Source: Quisquiliibacterium sp. (GTDB taxonomy: Bacteria; Pseudomonadota; Gammaproteobacteria; Burkholderiales; Burkholderiaceae_E). From it: 6,548 bases of DNA. The notes below the pieces were generated by a model. That model did not search any database. It was not told the DNA's origin and saw nothing but the letters and a program-made list of their open reading frames with translations. The translations under genes and the position numbers were made by a program. Numbering within the stretch: position 1 is the first letter of the stretch; every line of letters begins with the position of its first letter. Location: contig JAURMJ010000068.1 in assembly GCA_030830765.1 (NCBI GenBank), positions 1 through 6,548 on the forward strand. The letters run 5' to 3'. Of this stretch, positions 1 to 5,798 are shown one piece after another.

Positions 1-245
1 GGAATCTGGCCCCAGACGCCGGAGCCGCCTTCACGAATCTTCTTGGAGAGTCTGGCAGCCGCACCGCTGTCGTTTGCATACTTCGCGGCGACGTCCTTGA
101 GTGACGGGCCGACAAGTTTCTTGTCGGTAGCATGGCAGGCCAGACAGTTCTTGGCCTTGGCCAGATCTGCGCTGGCAAGGGCAGCGCCGGAGGACAGAAA
201 CAGGGCTGAGCCGATCAGCGCGGCGGAAATGGATTTCAAGGACAT
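1..245 (-). CDS. Class I c-type cytochrome (c551/c552-like), C-terminus beyond the window
   Basis: This encodes a small periplasmic electron-carrier cytochrome c. The visible 81 residues begin MSLKSISAALIGSALFLSSG, a Sec signal peptide with a hydrophobic core and a likely cleavage after ALA at residue 24 (or after ASA at 26). The haem attachment motif CLACH lies at residues 34-38: C34 and C37 for the thioether bonds, H38 as proximal ligand. It is followed by GPSLKDVAAKY (46-56) and KIREGGSGVWGQ (69-80), the usual run-up to the distal Met ligand in c551/c552 proteins. The Met itself lies off the left edge. The start is supported by GGAG (minus strand, 252-255) 6 nt upstream. Members of this family pass electrons from the bc1 complex to terminal oxidases or denitrification enzymes; the specific partner cannot be told here. 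The gene diverges from the Trp-rich membrane protein gene. Confidence 0.93.
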   Translation of the reverse strand, partial: MSLKSISAALIGSALFLSSGAALASADLAKAKNCLACHATDKKLVGPSLKDVAAKYANDSGAAARLSKKIREGGSGVWGQI

Positions 246-352
246 GCGCGACTCCAGTCAGAGCGGATTGGTCAATCAAATTCTTGAACGCGAGTTTAAC
301 CGAGCGTGGTTGTCCGCGTTGAAAATACCCTGATGCTGTGAGTTTTTTTAAT

Positions 353-378
353 CGGCAGCCATCTCCTGCTTGCTGCCG
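353..378. repeat. 7-bp inverted repeat in the cytochrome/Trp-rich protein divergent spacer
   Basis: CGGCAGC (353-359) and GCTGCCG (372-378) are perfect reverse complements separated by 12 nt. The pair sits just after a run of seven T (about 343-349) and upstream of the candidate promoter at 394-423. No U-tract follows it on either strand, so it does not look like an intrinsic terminator. It could be an operator, or chance. Confidence 0.25.
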
Positions 379-393
379 TCCGGCGATCGGGAC

Positions 394-423
394 TTGGCAA
401 CGGCCTGTTAATGGTTCTATCTT
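394..423 (+). promoter_or_regulatory. Candidate sigma70 promoter for the Trp-rich membrane protein gene
   Basis: TTGGCA (394-399) matches the -35 consensus at 5 of 6 positions and TATCTT (418-423) matches the -10 at 4 of 6, with an 18-bp spacer. Transcription would start near 430 and leave a leader of about 40 nt before the ATG at 469. This is a by-eye consensus match only; no competing better pair was seen in the spacer. Confidence 0.4.
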
Positions 424-455
424 GGCGCGTGAAGCGTCGTGGGTTCGAATAACTC

Positions 456-461
456 AAAAGG
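456..461 (+). promoter_or_regulatory. Ribosome binding site that decides the start of the Trp-rich protein
   Basis: AAAAGG lies 7 nt before the ATG at 469. An in-frame GTG at 439 would add ten polar residues (MGSNNSKGNL) in front of the first membrane helix and has no comparable site upstream. The ATG is therefore preferred. Confidence 0.55.
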
Positions 462-468
462 CAATTTG

Positions 469-714
469 ATGATTCTGGTCTGGATAGGAGTTGCACTGGT
501 CGCGCTGAAACTGGCGCAGATCGGACCCGTTGGCGAACTGGCCTGGTGGTGGGTGGTGGCGCCCTTCGGGCTGGCGCTGATCTGGTTTGAGTGGGGTGAG
601 CGAATACTGGGGCGCGATCGCCGCAAGCTTGAGCATGAGGAACATTCCCAGCGTCGCAAGGAACGGCTCGAAAAACAATTCGGTCCGGCCAAAGGGGGCA
701 GGCCGAAGCGGTGA
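469..714 (+). CDS. Small Trp-rich membrane protein (TIGR04438-like), function unknown
   Basis: This is an 81-residue protein that I recognise as the small Trp-rich family (TIGR04438) common in Burkholderiales; its function is not known. Visible features: a hydrophobic segment at residues 2-17 (ILVWIGVALVALKLAQ), a short IGP turn, then a second hydrophobic segment at about 25-42 opening with three consecutive Trp (W26-W28) and containing APFGLALIWFEW. There are six Trp in all (5, 26, 27, 28, 39, 42). From residue 43 on the chain is strongly charged (GERILGRDRRKLEHEEHSQRR), likely a cytosolic amphipathic or coiled helix ending in a basic tail. A hairpin of two inner-membrane helices with a charged C-terminal helix in the cytoplasm fits the positive-inside rule. 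It starts at ATG 469 behind AAAAGG. The cytochrome c gene is divergent upstream and ilvD is convergent downstream. No terminator of its own is visible. Confidence 0.85.
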   Translation: MILVWIGVALVALKLAQIGPVGELAWWWVVAPFGLALIWFEWGERILGRDRRKLEHEEHSQRRKERLEKQFGPAKGGRPKR

Positions 715-833
715 TTGTGTAGCTCCGATGATCGTACAGACAGGTTTCAGGTCAAGTCCTCGATGAAGACGTGCTCAGATCATCGACTGGCTTCGGGACT
801 GGCGTTCTTGATGACTTTCGTGCGGGCAGAGCG

Positions 834-863
834 AAAAAAGAAGAGCCCCCGCAGGGGCTCTTC
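834..863 (-). terminator. Rho-independent terminator of ilvD
   Basis: On the minus strand a perfect 10-bp stem GAAGAGCCCC / GGGGCTCTTC (863-854 and 849-840) with loop TGCG is followed at once by TTTTTT (839-834). It lies 35 bp past the ilvD stop codon. On the plus strand the hairpin is followed by CGAACTGG with no T-tract. It should therefore work mainly for ilvD and not for the converging Trp-rich protein gene. Confidence 0.93.
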
Positions 864-898
864 CGAACTGGATACTGCCGCTCACGCTGCAGACTGAC

Positions 899-2581
899 TT
901 ACTCGTCCCCGTCCAGCACAGCCCCTTTACTAGCGCTGCTGCTCAGGCGACGGAACTTGGCCAGCACGCCACGCTCGTAGCGTGCTGCAGGCGGTTGCCA
1001 GGCAGCACGACGCTTGGCCAGTTCAGCCTCGTCAACATTCAGTTGCAGGATCAGTTTGTGTGCGTCGATGGTGACCGAATCGCCTTCATTGATCAGTGCG
1101 ATATTGCCGCCGACCGCAGCTTCCGGGGCCACGTGGCCGACCACCATGCCCCAGGTACCTCCGGAGAAGCGGCCGTCGGTGATCAGACCGACTGACTCGC
1201 CCAGACCAGCGCCGATCAGCGCCGAGGTCGGAGCCAGCATCTCCGGCATGCCTGGTCCACCCTTCGGGCCCAGATAGCGCAGCACCATCACGTCGCCGGC
1301 ATTGATCTTGCCGTCCATGATGGCGGCCAATGCCGACTGCTCGTCATCAAAGACCCGGGCCGGCCCGGTGATGACCGGATTTTTCAGGCCGGTAATCTTG
1401 GCAACGGCACCTTCCGGCGACAGATTGCCTTTCAGAATAGCCAGGTGGCCCTCGGCGTACATCGGGTTCTCGATGGACAGGATCACGTCCTGATCGGCAC
1501 GCGCTTTGTCCGGTACGTGGGCCAGTTCCTCGGCCAGCGTCTTGCCGGTGATCGTCATGCAGTCGCCATGGATCAACCCGGCGTTCAGCAGGAGCTTGAG
1601 CACTTGCGGGATACCGCCGGCACGATGCAGATCGACCGCAACATATTTGCCGGAGGGCTTCAGATCGCAGATGACCGGCGTGCGCTTGCGGATTCGCTCG
1701 AAATCATCGATGGTCCACTCGATACCGGCTGAATGGGCGATGGCCAGGAAGTGAAGTACCGCGTTTGTGGAACCGCCGGTGGCCATGATCAGCGTGACTG
1801 CGTTCTCGATCGATTTGCGCGTGACGATGTCCCGCGGGCGCAGATTGTTCTTGACCGCTTCGACCAACACACGGGCAGACTCGGCAGCCGAATCGGTCTT
1901 CTCAGCATCCGGGTTGGCCATTGTGGAAGAACCGAGCAGGCTCAGACCGAGTGCCTCAAAGGACGAGGACATCGTATTCGCCGTGTACATGCCGCCGCAG
2001 GAACCGGTCCCGGGGATTGCATTGCGTTCGATGCCATCGAAGTCTTCCTGGGTCATCCGACCACGGGAGAATTCGCCGACGGCCTCGAACACCGAAACGA
2101 TGTTCAGATCCTGGCCCTTCCAGCGTCCCGGTTTGATCGTGCCACCGTACACATAAATGGCCGGCACATTGGCGCGCATGATGCCCATCATGCCGCCGGG
2201 CATATTCTTGTCGCAGCCGCCGATGACCAGCACGCCATCCATCCATTGACCTTGCACGGCAGTTTCGACGCAGTCTGCGATCACTTCGCGCGAGGCCAGC
2301 GAGAACTTCATGCCCTCGGTGCCCATCGACATCCCATCGGAAATCGTCGGAACCCCGAAGATCTCGGGGTTGGCGCCGGCGGCCTTGATGGCGGCCTCCG
2401 CGGCATCGGTCAGTGGCTGCAGGCCCGAGTTGCAGGGGGTGATGGTCGAATGACCATTTGCGATGCCGATGAACGGCTTGGACATGTCCGAGGGCTGATA
2501 GCCCATGCCGTAGTACATCGAGCGGTTCGGGGCGCGGGCAACGCCCTCGGTGATGTTGCGGCTGCGGCGGTTGGCTGCCAT
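899..2581 (-). CDS. ilvD: Dihydroxy-acid dehydratase
   Basis: This enzyme dehydrates 2,3-dihydroxy-isovalerate and 2,3-dihydroxy-3-methylvalerate to the 2-keto acids that become valine, leucine (and pantothenate) and isoleucine. It is a cytosolic iron-sulfur enzyme. The 560-residue protein is full length for the short IlvD form; the E. coli type is about 616. Three Cys candidates for the [2Fe-2S] cluster are C50 (TPCNSG), C123 ([10 protein letters not shown]) and C195 ([12 protein letters not shown]). K125 in the CDKNMPG signature is the lysine expected to be carbamylated and to bind Mg, and D82 (TISDGMSMG) is a further Mg ligand. The C-terminal signature [12 protein letters not shown] (465-476) carries the proposed active-site Ser at 473. 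The ATG at 2581 is set by a GAGGAG site 8 nt upstream. All key residues are present, so it should be active. No ilvB, ilvN, ilvC or leu gene is adjacent, and no convincing attenuator leader is visible. Confidence 0.98.
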   Translation of the reverse strand: MAANRRSRNITEGVARAPNRSMYYGMGYQPSDMSKPFIGIANGHSTITPCNSGLQPLTDAAEAAIKAAGANPEIFGVPTISDGMSMGTEGMKFSLASREVIADCVETAVQGQWMDGVLVIGGCDKNMPGGMMGIMRANVPAIYVYGGTIKPGRWKGQDLNIVSVFEAVGEFSRGRMTQEDFDGIERNAIPGTGSCGGMYTANTMSSSFEALGLSLLGSSTMANPDAEKTDSAAESARVLVEAVKNNLRPRDIVTRKSIENAVTLIMATGGSTNAVLHFLAIAHSAGIEWTIDDFERIRKRTPVICDLKPSGKYVAVDLHRAGGIPQVLKLLLNAGLIHGDCMTITGKTLAEELAHVPDKARADQDVILSIENPMYAEGHLAILKGNLSPEGAVAKITGLKNPVITGPARVFDDEQSALAAIMDGKINAGDVMVLRYLGPKGGPGMPEMLAPTSALIGAGLGESVGLITDGRFSGGTWGMVVGHVAPEAAVGGNIALINEGDSVTIDAHKLILQLNVDEAELAKRRAAWQPPAARYERGVLAKFRRLSSSASKGAVLDGDE

Positions 2582-2605
2582 TCGTGAAGCTCCTCAATCG
2601 AATGT

Positions 2606-2621
2606 CGGGTCGTAAAACCCG
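2606..2621. repeat. Short inverted repeat in the ilvD leader
   Basis: CGGGT (2606-2610) and ACCCG (2617-2621) flank CGTAAA, 25 bp upstream of the ilvD start codon. It is a weak hairpin or operator candidate. It does not include a T-tract and does not overlap the ribosome binding site. Confidence 0.2.
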
Positions 2622-2637
2622 TAACGATATCAAGAAT

Positions 2638-2668
2638 CGGCATCAGACCGGCATCAGGCCGGCATGCC
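2638..2668. repeat. Short tandem repeat (11-bp unit, about 2.8 copies)
   Basis: CGGCATCAGAC (2638-2648) is followed directly by CGGCATCAGGC (2649-2659) and a partial third unit CGGCATGCC (2660-2668). The repeat lies in the divergent ilvD/lgt spacer. It may be a simple slippage repeat or direct binding sites for a regulator of ilvD or lgt; the sequence does not decide. Confidence 0.4.
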
Positions 2669-2772
2669 CCGTGGAAAAGGGTTGCCGGACGCAGGTCGCC
2701 ATCTGATCGCTCGTTGATTGCACGCGGCACTCTCACTGCCGGTCAACAACAGGGCCCCGGCGTTGGAGGAGT

Positions 2773-2789
2773 TTGCCGCGGCGCGGCAA
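2773..2789 (+). promoter_or_regulatory. Hairpin in the lgt leader between a GGAGGAG and the gene start
   Basis: TTGCCGC (2773-2779) and GCGGCAA (2783-2789) form a perfect 7-bp stem with a GGC loop. A strong GGAGGAG lies just 5' (2765-2771). A four-codon reading frame ATG GCC TTA GAA TAG (2793-2807) follows just 3' and ends 8 nt before the lgt ATG. No T-tract follows, so it is not a standard terminator. A role in lgt expression is speculative. Confidence 0.3.
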
Positions 2790-2805
2790 GCCATGGCCTT
2801 AGAAT

Positions 2806-2811
2806 AGAGGA
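2806..2811 (+). promoter_or_regulatory. Ribosome binding site that decides the lgt start
   Basis: AGAGGA lies 4 nt before the ATG at 2816. The open frame extends 34 codons upstream, but that part is Gly-rich and unlike Lgt, whereas [23 protein letters not shown] is the usual Lgt N-terminus. Confidence 0.75.
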
Positions 2812-2815
2812 CATC

Positions 2816-3604
2816 ATGCTAGTTCATCCCCAATTTGATCCGGTTGCGTTGCAATTGGGCCCGCTGGCCATTCGCTGGTATGGCCTGATGTATCTGACCG
2901 CGTTTGCGGCGTTTCTGCTGCTGGGCCGCTGGCGCCTGGGCAAGCCGCAGTATCAGCAGGCCAGCGGCATGCAGGCCCGAGATTTGGAAGACCTGCTGTT
3001 TTTCGGGGTGCTTGGTGTTGTCCTGGGTGGGCGGCTTGGTTACGTGCTGTTCTACAAGTCGGCTTACTACCTGCAGCATCCGATGGAGGCACTCGCGCTC
3101 TGGCATGGTGGCATGTCGTTTCACGGGGGCCTGCTGGGCGTGATCCTGGCGACGCTTTTATGGTCGCGTCGTCGCTCGCTCGACTTCTGGCGCGTGATTG
3201 ATTTTGTCGCTCCGCTCGTGCCGATCGGACTGGCCGCCGGCAGACTGGGCAATTTCATCAATGGTGAACTGTGGGGCCGACCGAGCGACGTGCCCTGGGC
3301 CATGGTGTTCCCGCAGGCAGGCGATGCACTGGCCCGTCATCCGTCGCAGATCTACCAGTTTCTGGGCGAAGGGCTGGCGTTGTTCGTGCTGTTGTGGGTC
3401 TATTCATCGCGACCGCGGGCCCGTGCCGCAGTCTCTGGCGTGTTCCTGATCGGCTACGCGGTCTTCAGGTTTGCAGCCGAGTTTGCGCGCCAGCCCGATG
3501 CTTTTCTGGGCACTGTTGCCTTGGGCCTGACGATGGGTCAACTGCTGTGCGTCCCGATGATGGCCTTCGGCGTCTGGCTGCTGACCCGGAAAAAAACGGA
3601 ATGA
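2816..3604 (+). CDS. lgt: Prolipoprotein diacylglyceryl transferase
   Basis: Lgt transfers diacylglycerol from phosphatidylglycerol to the lipobox Cys of prolipoproteins, the first step of lipoprotein maturation. It is a seven-helix inner-membrane protein. The 262-residue protein is slightly shorter than the 291-residue E. coli enzyme. Visible motifs: IRWYGLMYL (19-27, Y22), [13 protein letters not shown] (96-108, H103), the Lgt signature [13 protein letters not shown] (142-154) with R143 and N146, HPSQIYQ (175-181), and [16 protein letters not shown] (213-228) with Y214, R218 and E222. The last three correspond to E. coli Y235, R239 and E243. All residues known to matter are kept. It starts at ATG 2816 behind AGAGGA, diverges from ilvD and ends 40 bp before the stop of the converging TauE-family gene. 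thyA, its common partner in enteric bacteria, is not here. Confidence 0.98.
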   Translation: MLVHPQFDPVALQLGPLAIRWYGLMYLTAFAAFLLLGRWRLGKPQYQQASGMQARDLEDLLFFGVLGVVLGGRLGYVLFYKSAYYLQHPMEALALWHGGMSFHGGLLGVILATLLWSRRRSLDFWRVIDFVAPLVPIGLAAGRLGNFINGELWGRPSDVPWAMVFPQAGDALARHPSQIYQFLGEGLALFVLLWVYSSRPRARAAVSGVFLIGYAVFRFAAEFARQPDAFLGTVALGLTMGQLLCVPMMAFGVWLLTRKKTE

Positions 3605-3644
3605 GCCCCCGCGGCCCTGTGCCGCAGCACCCTTGCGGTCAGGT

Positions 3645-4466
3645 TCAGAAGCCGGCAAGGCGCCAGGCCTTCCAGAGCATGTAGGCCGACAACAGGTAGA
3701 GATTGAACGCGAAGAACTTCTTGAAGGCGGCGGTCGGCATCGCGTGGGCAGCTTTGGCGCCGAGCGGGGCGGTCAGGATTGAGCCTGCCGCGATCGTGAA
3801 CAGGGCCGGCAGGTAGACAAAGCCGATCGTGCCTGCAGGCAGATTGTCGCCAAGGCCGGCCAGCACGTAACCAGCTGTGCCGGCCAGTGCAATCGGGAAA
3901 CCACAGGCTGCGCTGGTTCCGACGGCCTTTTGTGGCGGTACGCCCCGGTTGATCAGGTAAGGCACCGTCAGGAAGGCGCCCCCGGCACCCAGCAGCGCAG
4001 AGATCGCCCCGATCATCGAGCCGACGCCAAACAAACCCGCTTTGCCCGGCAGTTCGCGGCCTGCTGGCCCATCGCCGGCACGTATCTGGCTCAGCATTCG
4101 CGTCGCTGCCCAGGCGATGAACAGTCCGAAGACGGTAGCCAGGATCGCACCCTGTAATGCGCCGGCCAGTTGCGCGCCCAAAAAGGAGCCAAGCACGATG
4201 CCCGGAGCCAGCAGAGCTGCCAGACGCCAGAGCACGCCATTGCGCAGATGATGCGCACGCACGCTGGAGATCGATGTGAACAGGATGGTTGTCAAGGAGG
4301 TTGCAATCGCGACTTTGATCACCTGGTCAGGTGTAAAGCCACGAGCCTCCAGGAGCATGGCCACAAAGGGCACCATGATCATGCCGCCCCCAATGCCCAA
4401 CAGACCCGCAAGAAAGCCGATGCACGCGCCCAGCAGCAGCAAAAGCATTAGAGTGGTCGATTCCAT
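3645..4466 (-). CDS. TauE/SafE-family sulfite exporter-like permease
   Basis: This is a 273-residue multi-helix inner-membrane permease of the TauE/SafE (DUF81, YfcA-like) family, whose members are linked to export of sulfite, sulfoacetate or other small organosulfur anions. The internal duplication of the family is visible. GFLAGLLGIGGGMIMVPF (17-34) is mirrored by GAISALLGAGGAFLTVPY (153-170), and ATSLTTILFTSISS (55-68) by GTSAACGFPIALAGTAGYV (183-201). A hydrophilic loop RAGDGPAGRELPGK (129-142) joins the halves. The C-terminus (FKKFFAFNLYLLSAYMLWKAWRLAGF) is typical. The frame is open for 168 more codons upstream, but that stretch is antisense to the reductase gene and not membrane-like, so ATG 4466 is preferred. 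GGAG is 11 nt upstream, rather far. The substrate cannot be inferred: no taurine, sulfite or sulfonate gene is nearby. Confidence 0.92.
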   Translation of the reverse strand: MESTTLMLLLLLGACIGFLAGLLGIGGGMIMVPFVAMLLEARGFTPDQVIKVAIATSLTTILFTSISSVRAHHLRNGVLWRLAALLAPGIVLGSFLGAQLAGALQGAILATVFGLFIAWAATRMLSQIRAGDGPAGRELPGKAGLFGVGSMIGAISALLGAGGAFLTVPYLINRGVPPQKAVGTSAACGFPIALAGTAGYVLAGLGDNLPAGTIGFVYLPALFTIAAGSILTAPLGAKAAHAMPTAAFKKFFAFNLYLLSAYMLWKAWRLAGF

Positions 4467-4486
4467 GGCAGCATCAGCTCCGGTGA

Positions 4487-4529
4487 CTTGCCTTTTGGGA
4501 GCGGCAAGGGGGCGGATGCTAACATCCGC
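4487..4529. promoter_or_regulatory. Palindrome-rich part of the TauE/reductase divergent spacer with a possible -10
   Basis: Two inverted repeats follow one another. CTTGCC (4487-4492) pairs with GGCAAG (4503-4508). GCGGATG (4512-4518) pairs with CATCCGC (4523-4529) around a CTAA loop, a perfect 7-bp stem. TAACAT (4520-4525) in the second repeat matches a sigma70 -10 at 4 of 6, and TTGGGA (4495-4500) is a poor -35 at 19-bp spacing. No T-tract follows on either strand. The arrangement suits an operator overlapping a promoter between divergent genes, but this is inference. Confidence 0.3.
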
Positions 4530-4556
4530 GCGCTGAAAAAAGGCGGCGCTCAGGCT

Positions 4557-4575
4557 TGCCTGCCTGCAGGCGGCA
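4557..4575. repeat. Palindrome upstream of the ketopantoate reductase-like gene
   Basis: GCCTGCAGGC (4562-4571) is a perfect 10-bp palindrome. It is flanked by TGCC (4557-4560) and GGCA (4572-4575), which are also complementary apart from one extra T on the left. It lies 60 bp before the gene start. It may be a dimeric regulator site; no regulator gene is visible in the window. Confidence 0.3.
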
Positions 4576-4624
4576 GTGACCGAGCCGGACCGGCGCTGAC
4601 CCGTGAAAACAACTCGCACGTGAC

Positions 4625-4629
4625 GGAGG
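4625..4629 (+). promoter_or_regulatory. Ribosome binding site that decides the reductase start
   Basis: GGAGG lies 5 nt before ATG 4635. The frame is open for 49 codons further upstream, but that stretch crosses the divergent spacer and lacks family character, whereas MKIAVIGAGAIGG is the canonical N-terminal Rossmann strand. Confidence 0.8.
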
Positions 4630-4634
4630 GGCAG

Positions 4635-5642
4635 ATGAAGATCGCAGTGATCGGAGCAGGGGCTATCGGGGGTTATCTGGGGGCCCGACTCGCGTTGTCC
4701 GGCCAGGAGGTGACCTTCATCGCCCGAGGTGCGAATCTTCAGGCAATCTGCGACGGCGGATTGCGCCTGATCGAGGAAGACGGCAGCGAGCGGGTTGCCA
4801 GCGACGTACGCGCTGTCCAGAACATGGCCGAAGCCGGTCAGCAGGATTATGTTCTGCTCGCGCTCAAGGCACATCAGGTGTCGGCGGTTGCCGCCGAGAT
4901 GCGCGCCCTGTTCGGGCCGCAGACTGCCGTGGTCACGATGCAGAATGGCGTTCCCTGGTGGTATTTCCACAAGCTGTCAGGTCCGTACGAGGGGCGAACG
5001 GTCAGCAAGGTCGATCCGGACGGCTCGATCGCAGCGAACATCGAGAATGAGCGGATCATCGGCTCCGTGGTCTATCCGGCCTCGGAACTGATCGCGCCCG
5101 GTGTGGTCAAGGTCATCGAGGGCAATCGTTTCTCGCTTGGAGAGCCGGACAACAGTAAATCGGAACGAGCCTTGAAGCTCTCAGAGGCCATGAGCGCCGC
5201 GGGTTTCAAGGCACCCGTGTCTTCCGATCTTCGCAGCGAGATCTGGCTCAAACTGTGGGGCAACCTGACGTTCAATCCGGTCAGCGCGCTGACGCATGCC
5301 ACGCTGGTGCGTATCTGCCAGGATCCGCTGACCCGTGAGCTTGCGGCCAACATGATGCGCGAGGCGCAGACCGTTGCCGAGAAAATCGGCGTTCGTTTTC
5401 GGATTTCGATCGACAAGCGGATTGCAGGTGCCGAGGCGGTCGGTGAGCACAAGACCTCGATGCTCCAGGATGTCGAACGTGGTCGTGCGCTGGAACTGGA
5501 TGCGCTGCTTGGCAGTGTGGTTGAGCTTGCCCGGATCACCGAGACACCGACGCCGTCGATTGACGCCATCTACGCCTGTGCGTCGCTGCTGGCCAGTACG
5601 CTGGCTGAGCAACGTGGTCGACTGGAAGTGCAGTCTGCCTGA
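4635..5642 (+). CDS. panE: Ketopantoate reductase family protein (2-dehydropantoate 2-reductase, ApbA/PanE-like)
   Basis: The family reduces 2-dehydropantoate to pantoate with NADPH in the cytosol, a step toward coenzyme A. In this 335-residue protein the Rossmann motif GAGAIGG (7-13) is followed by R31 (FIARG), suited to the NADP 2'-phosphate. K78 (LKAH) and N104 (TMQNGVP) correspond to E. coli K72 and N98. The C-terminal catalytic domain has IWLKLWGNLTFNPVSALT (203-220) with K206, N210 and N214, and KTSMLQDVERGRALELDALLG (273-293) with S275 and E287. These match E. coli K176, N180, N184, S244 and E256, so the catalytic set is complete. The span from N104 to K206 is about 24 residues longer than in E. 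coli (303-residue enzyme); the extra part is around PWWYFHKLSGPYEGRTVSKV. This longer subgroup is frequent in proteobacteria as paralogues, so true ketopantoate activity is not certain. A CoA ligase gene follows 156 bp downstream on the same strand; the permease gene is divergent. Confidence 0.9.
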   Translation: MKIAVIGAGAIGGYLGARLALSGQEVTFIARGANLQAICDGGLRLIEEDGSERVASDVRAVQNMAEAGQQDYVLLALKAHQVSAVAAEMRALFGPQTAVVTMQNGVPWWYFHKLSGPYEGRTVSKVDPDGSIAANIENERIIGSVVYPASELIAPGVVKVIEGNRFSLGEPDNSKSERALKLSEAMSAAGFKAPVSSDLRSEIWLKLWGNLTFNPVSALTHATLVRICQDPLTRELAANMMREAQTVAEKIGVRFRISIDKRIAGAEAVGEHKTSMLQDVERGRALELDALLGSVVELARITETPTPSIDAIYACASLLASTLAEQRGRLEVQSA

Positions 5643-5684
5643 CGCCCGGTTCGATGCGGACATAACGGTCGGATCAGGCTTTGG

Positions 5685-5736
5685 CACGCATGACGCAGGC
5701 CGAAGATCAGGAATCGGGAATGCGTGGTTCGGCCTG
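5685..5736 (+). repeat. Two interleaved inverted repeats in the reductase-ligase spacer
   Basis: CACGCAT (5685-5691) pairs with ATGCGTG (5720-5726). CAGGCCGAA (5696-5704) pairs with TTCGGCCTG (5728-5736). Both are perfect, and their order (first, second, first, second) gives either two mutually exclusive hairpins or a pseudoknot-like fold. TATTCCGG follows, with no T-tract, so it is not a classical terminator. GATCAGG also occurs twice (5672-5678, 5705-5711). The set lies 63 bp before the ligase start. Confidence 0.35.
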
Positions 5737-5798
5737 TATTCCGGAAAATGGGCTGAGTCGGGCAGAATCACAGCTTTCCCCTCACGCGGATAACGACC

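Noticed and set aside
425..460. tRNA-like T-arm (GGTTCGAAT) before the Trp-rich protein gene
   Set aside because: The flanking bases do not form the 5-bp T stem, and no anticodon arm or acceptor stem is found around it.
726..785. 8-bp inverted repeat CGATGATC / GATCATCG after the Trp-rich protein gene
   Set aside because: The 44-nt loop and lack of a T-tract make a terminator unlikely, and a match of this size over such a range is not far from chance.
1733..2587. A 284-codon open frame on the plus strand opposite ilvD
   Set aside because: It is antisense to a complete, clearly conserved ilvD. Its protein is rich in His, Arg and Gly with no recognisable motif, as expected of a shadow frame in GC-rich DNA.
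2582..2655. Attenuator leader peptide for ilvD (minus-strand frame starting MPILDIVTG)
   Set aside because: It has a few Ile, Leu and Val residues but no run of regulatory codons, it overlaps the ilvD start in another frame, and no terminator hairpin follows it.
3611..3625. Hairpin GCGGC-CCTGT-GCCGC between the converging lgt and TauE-family genes as a terminator
   Set aside because: The stem is only 5 bp and no T-tract follows directly on either strand. The nearest one, on the minus strand, is about 14 nt away.
4467..4970. 168-codon upstream extension of the TauE-family frame
   Set aside because: It runs antisense through the reductase N-terminal domain and the divergent spacer, is not membrane-like, and the conserved permease begins at 4466.
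5181..5771. 196-codon minus-strand frame opposite the reductase gene
   Set aside because: It is a shadow of a conserved gene; the composition is Arg/His/Pro-rich and no family is recognised.
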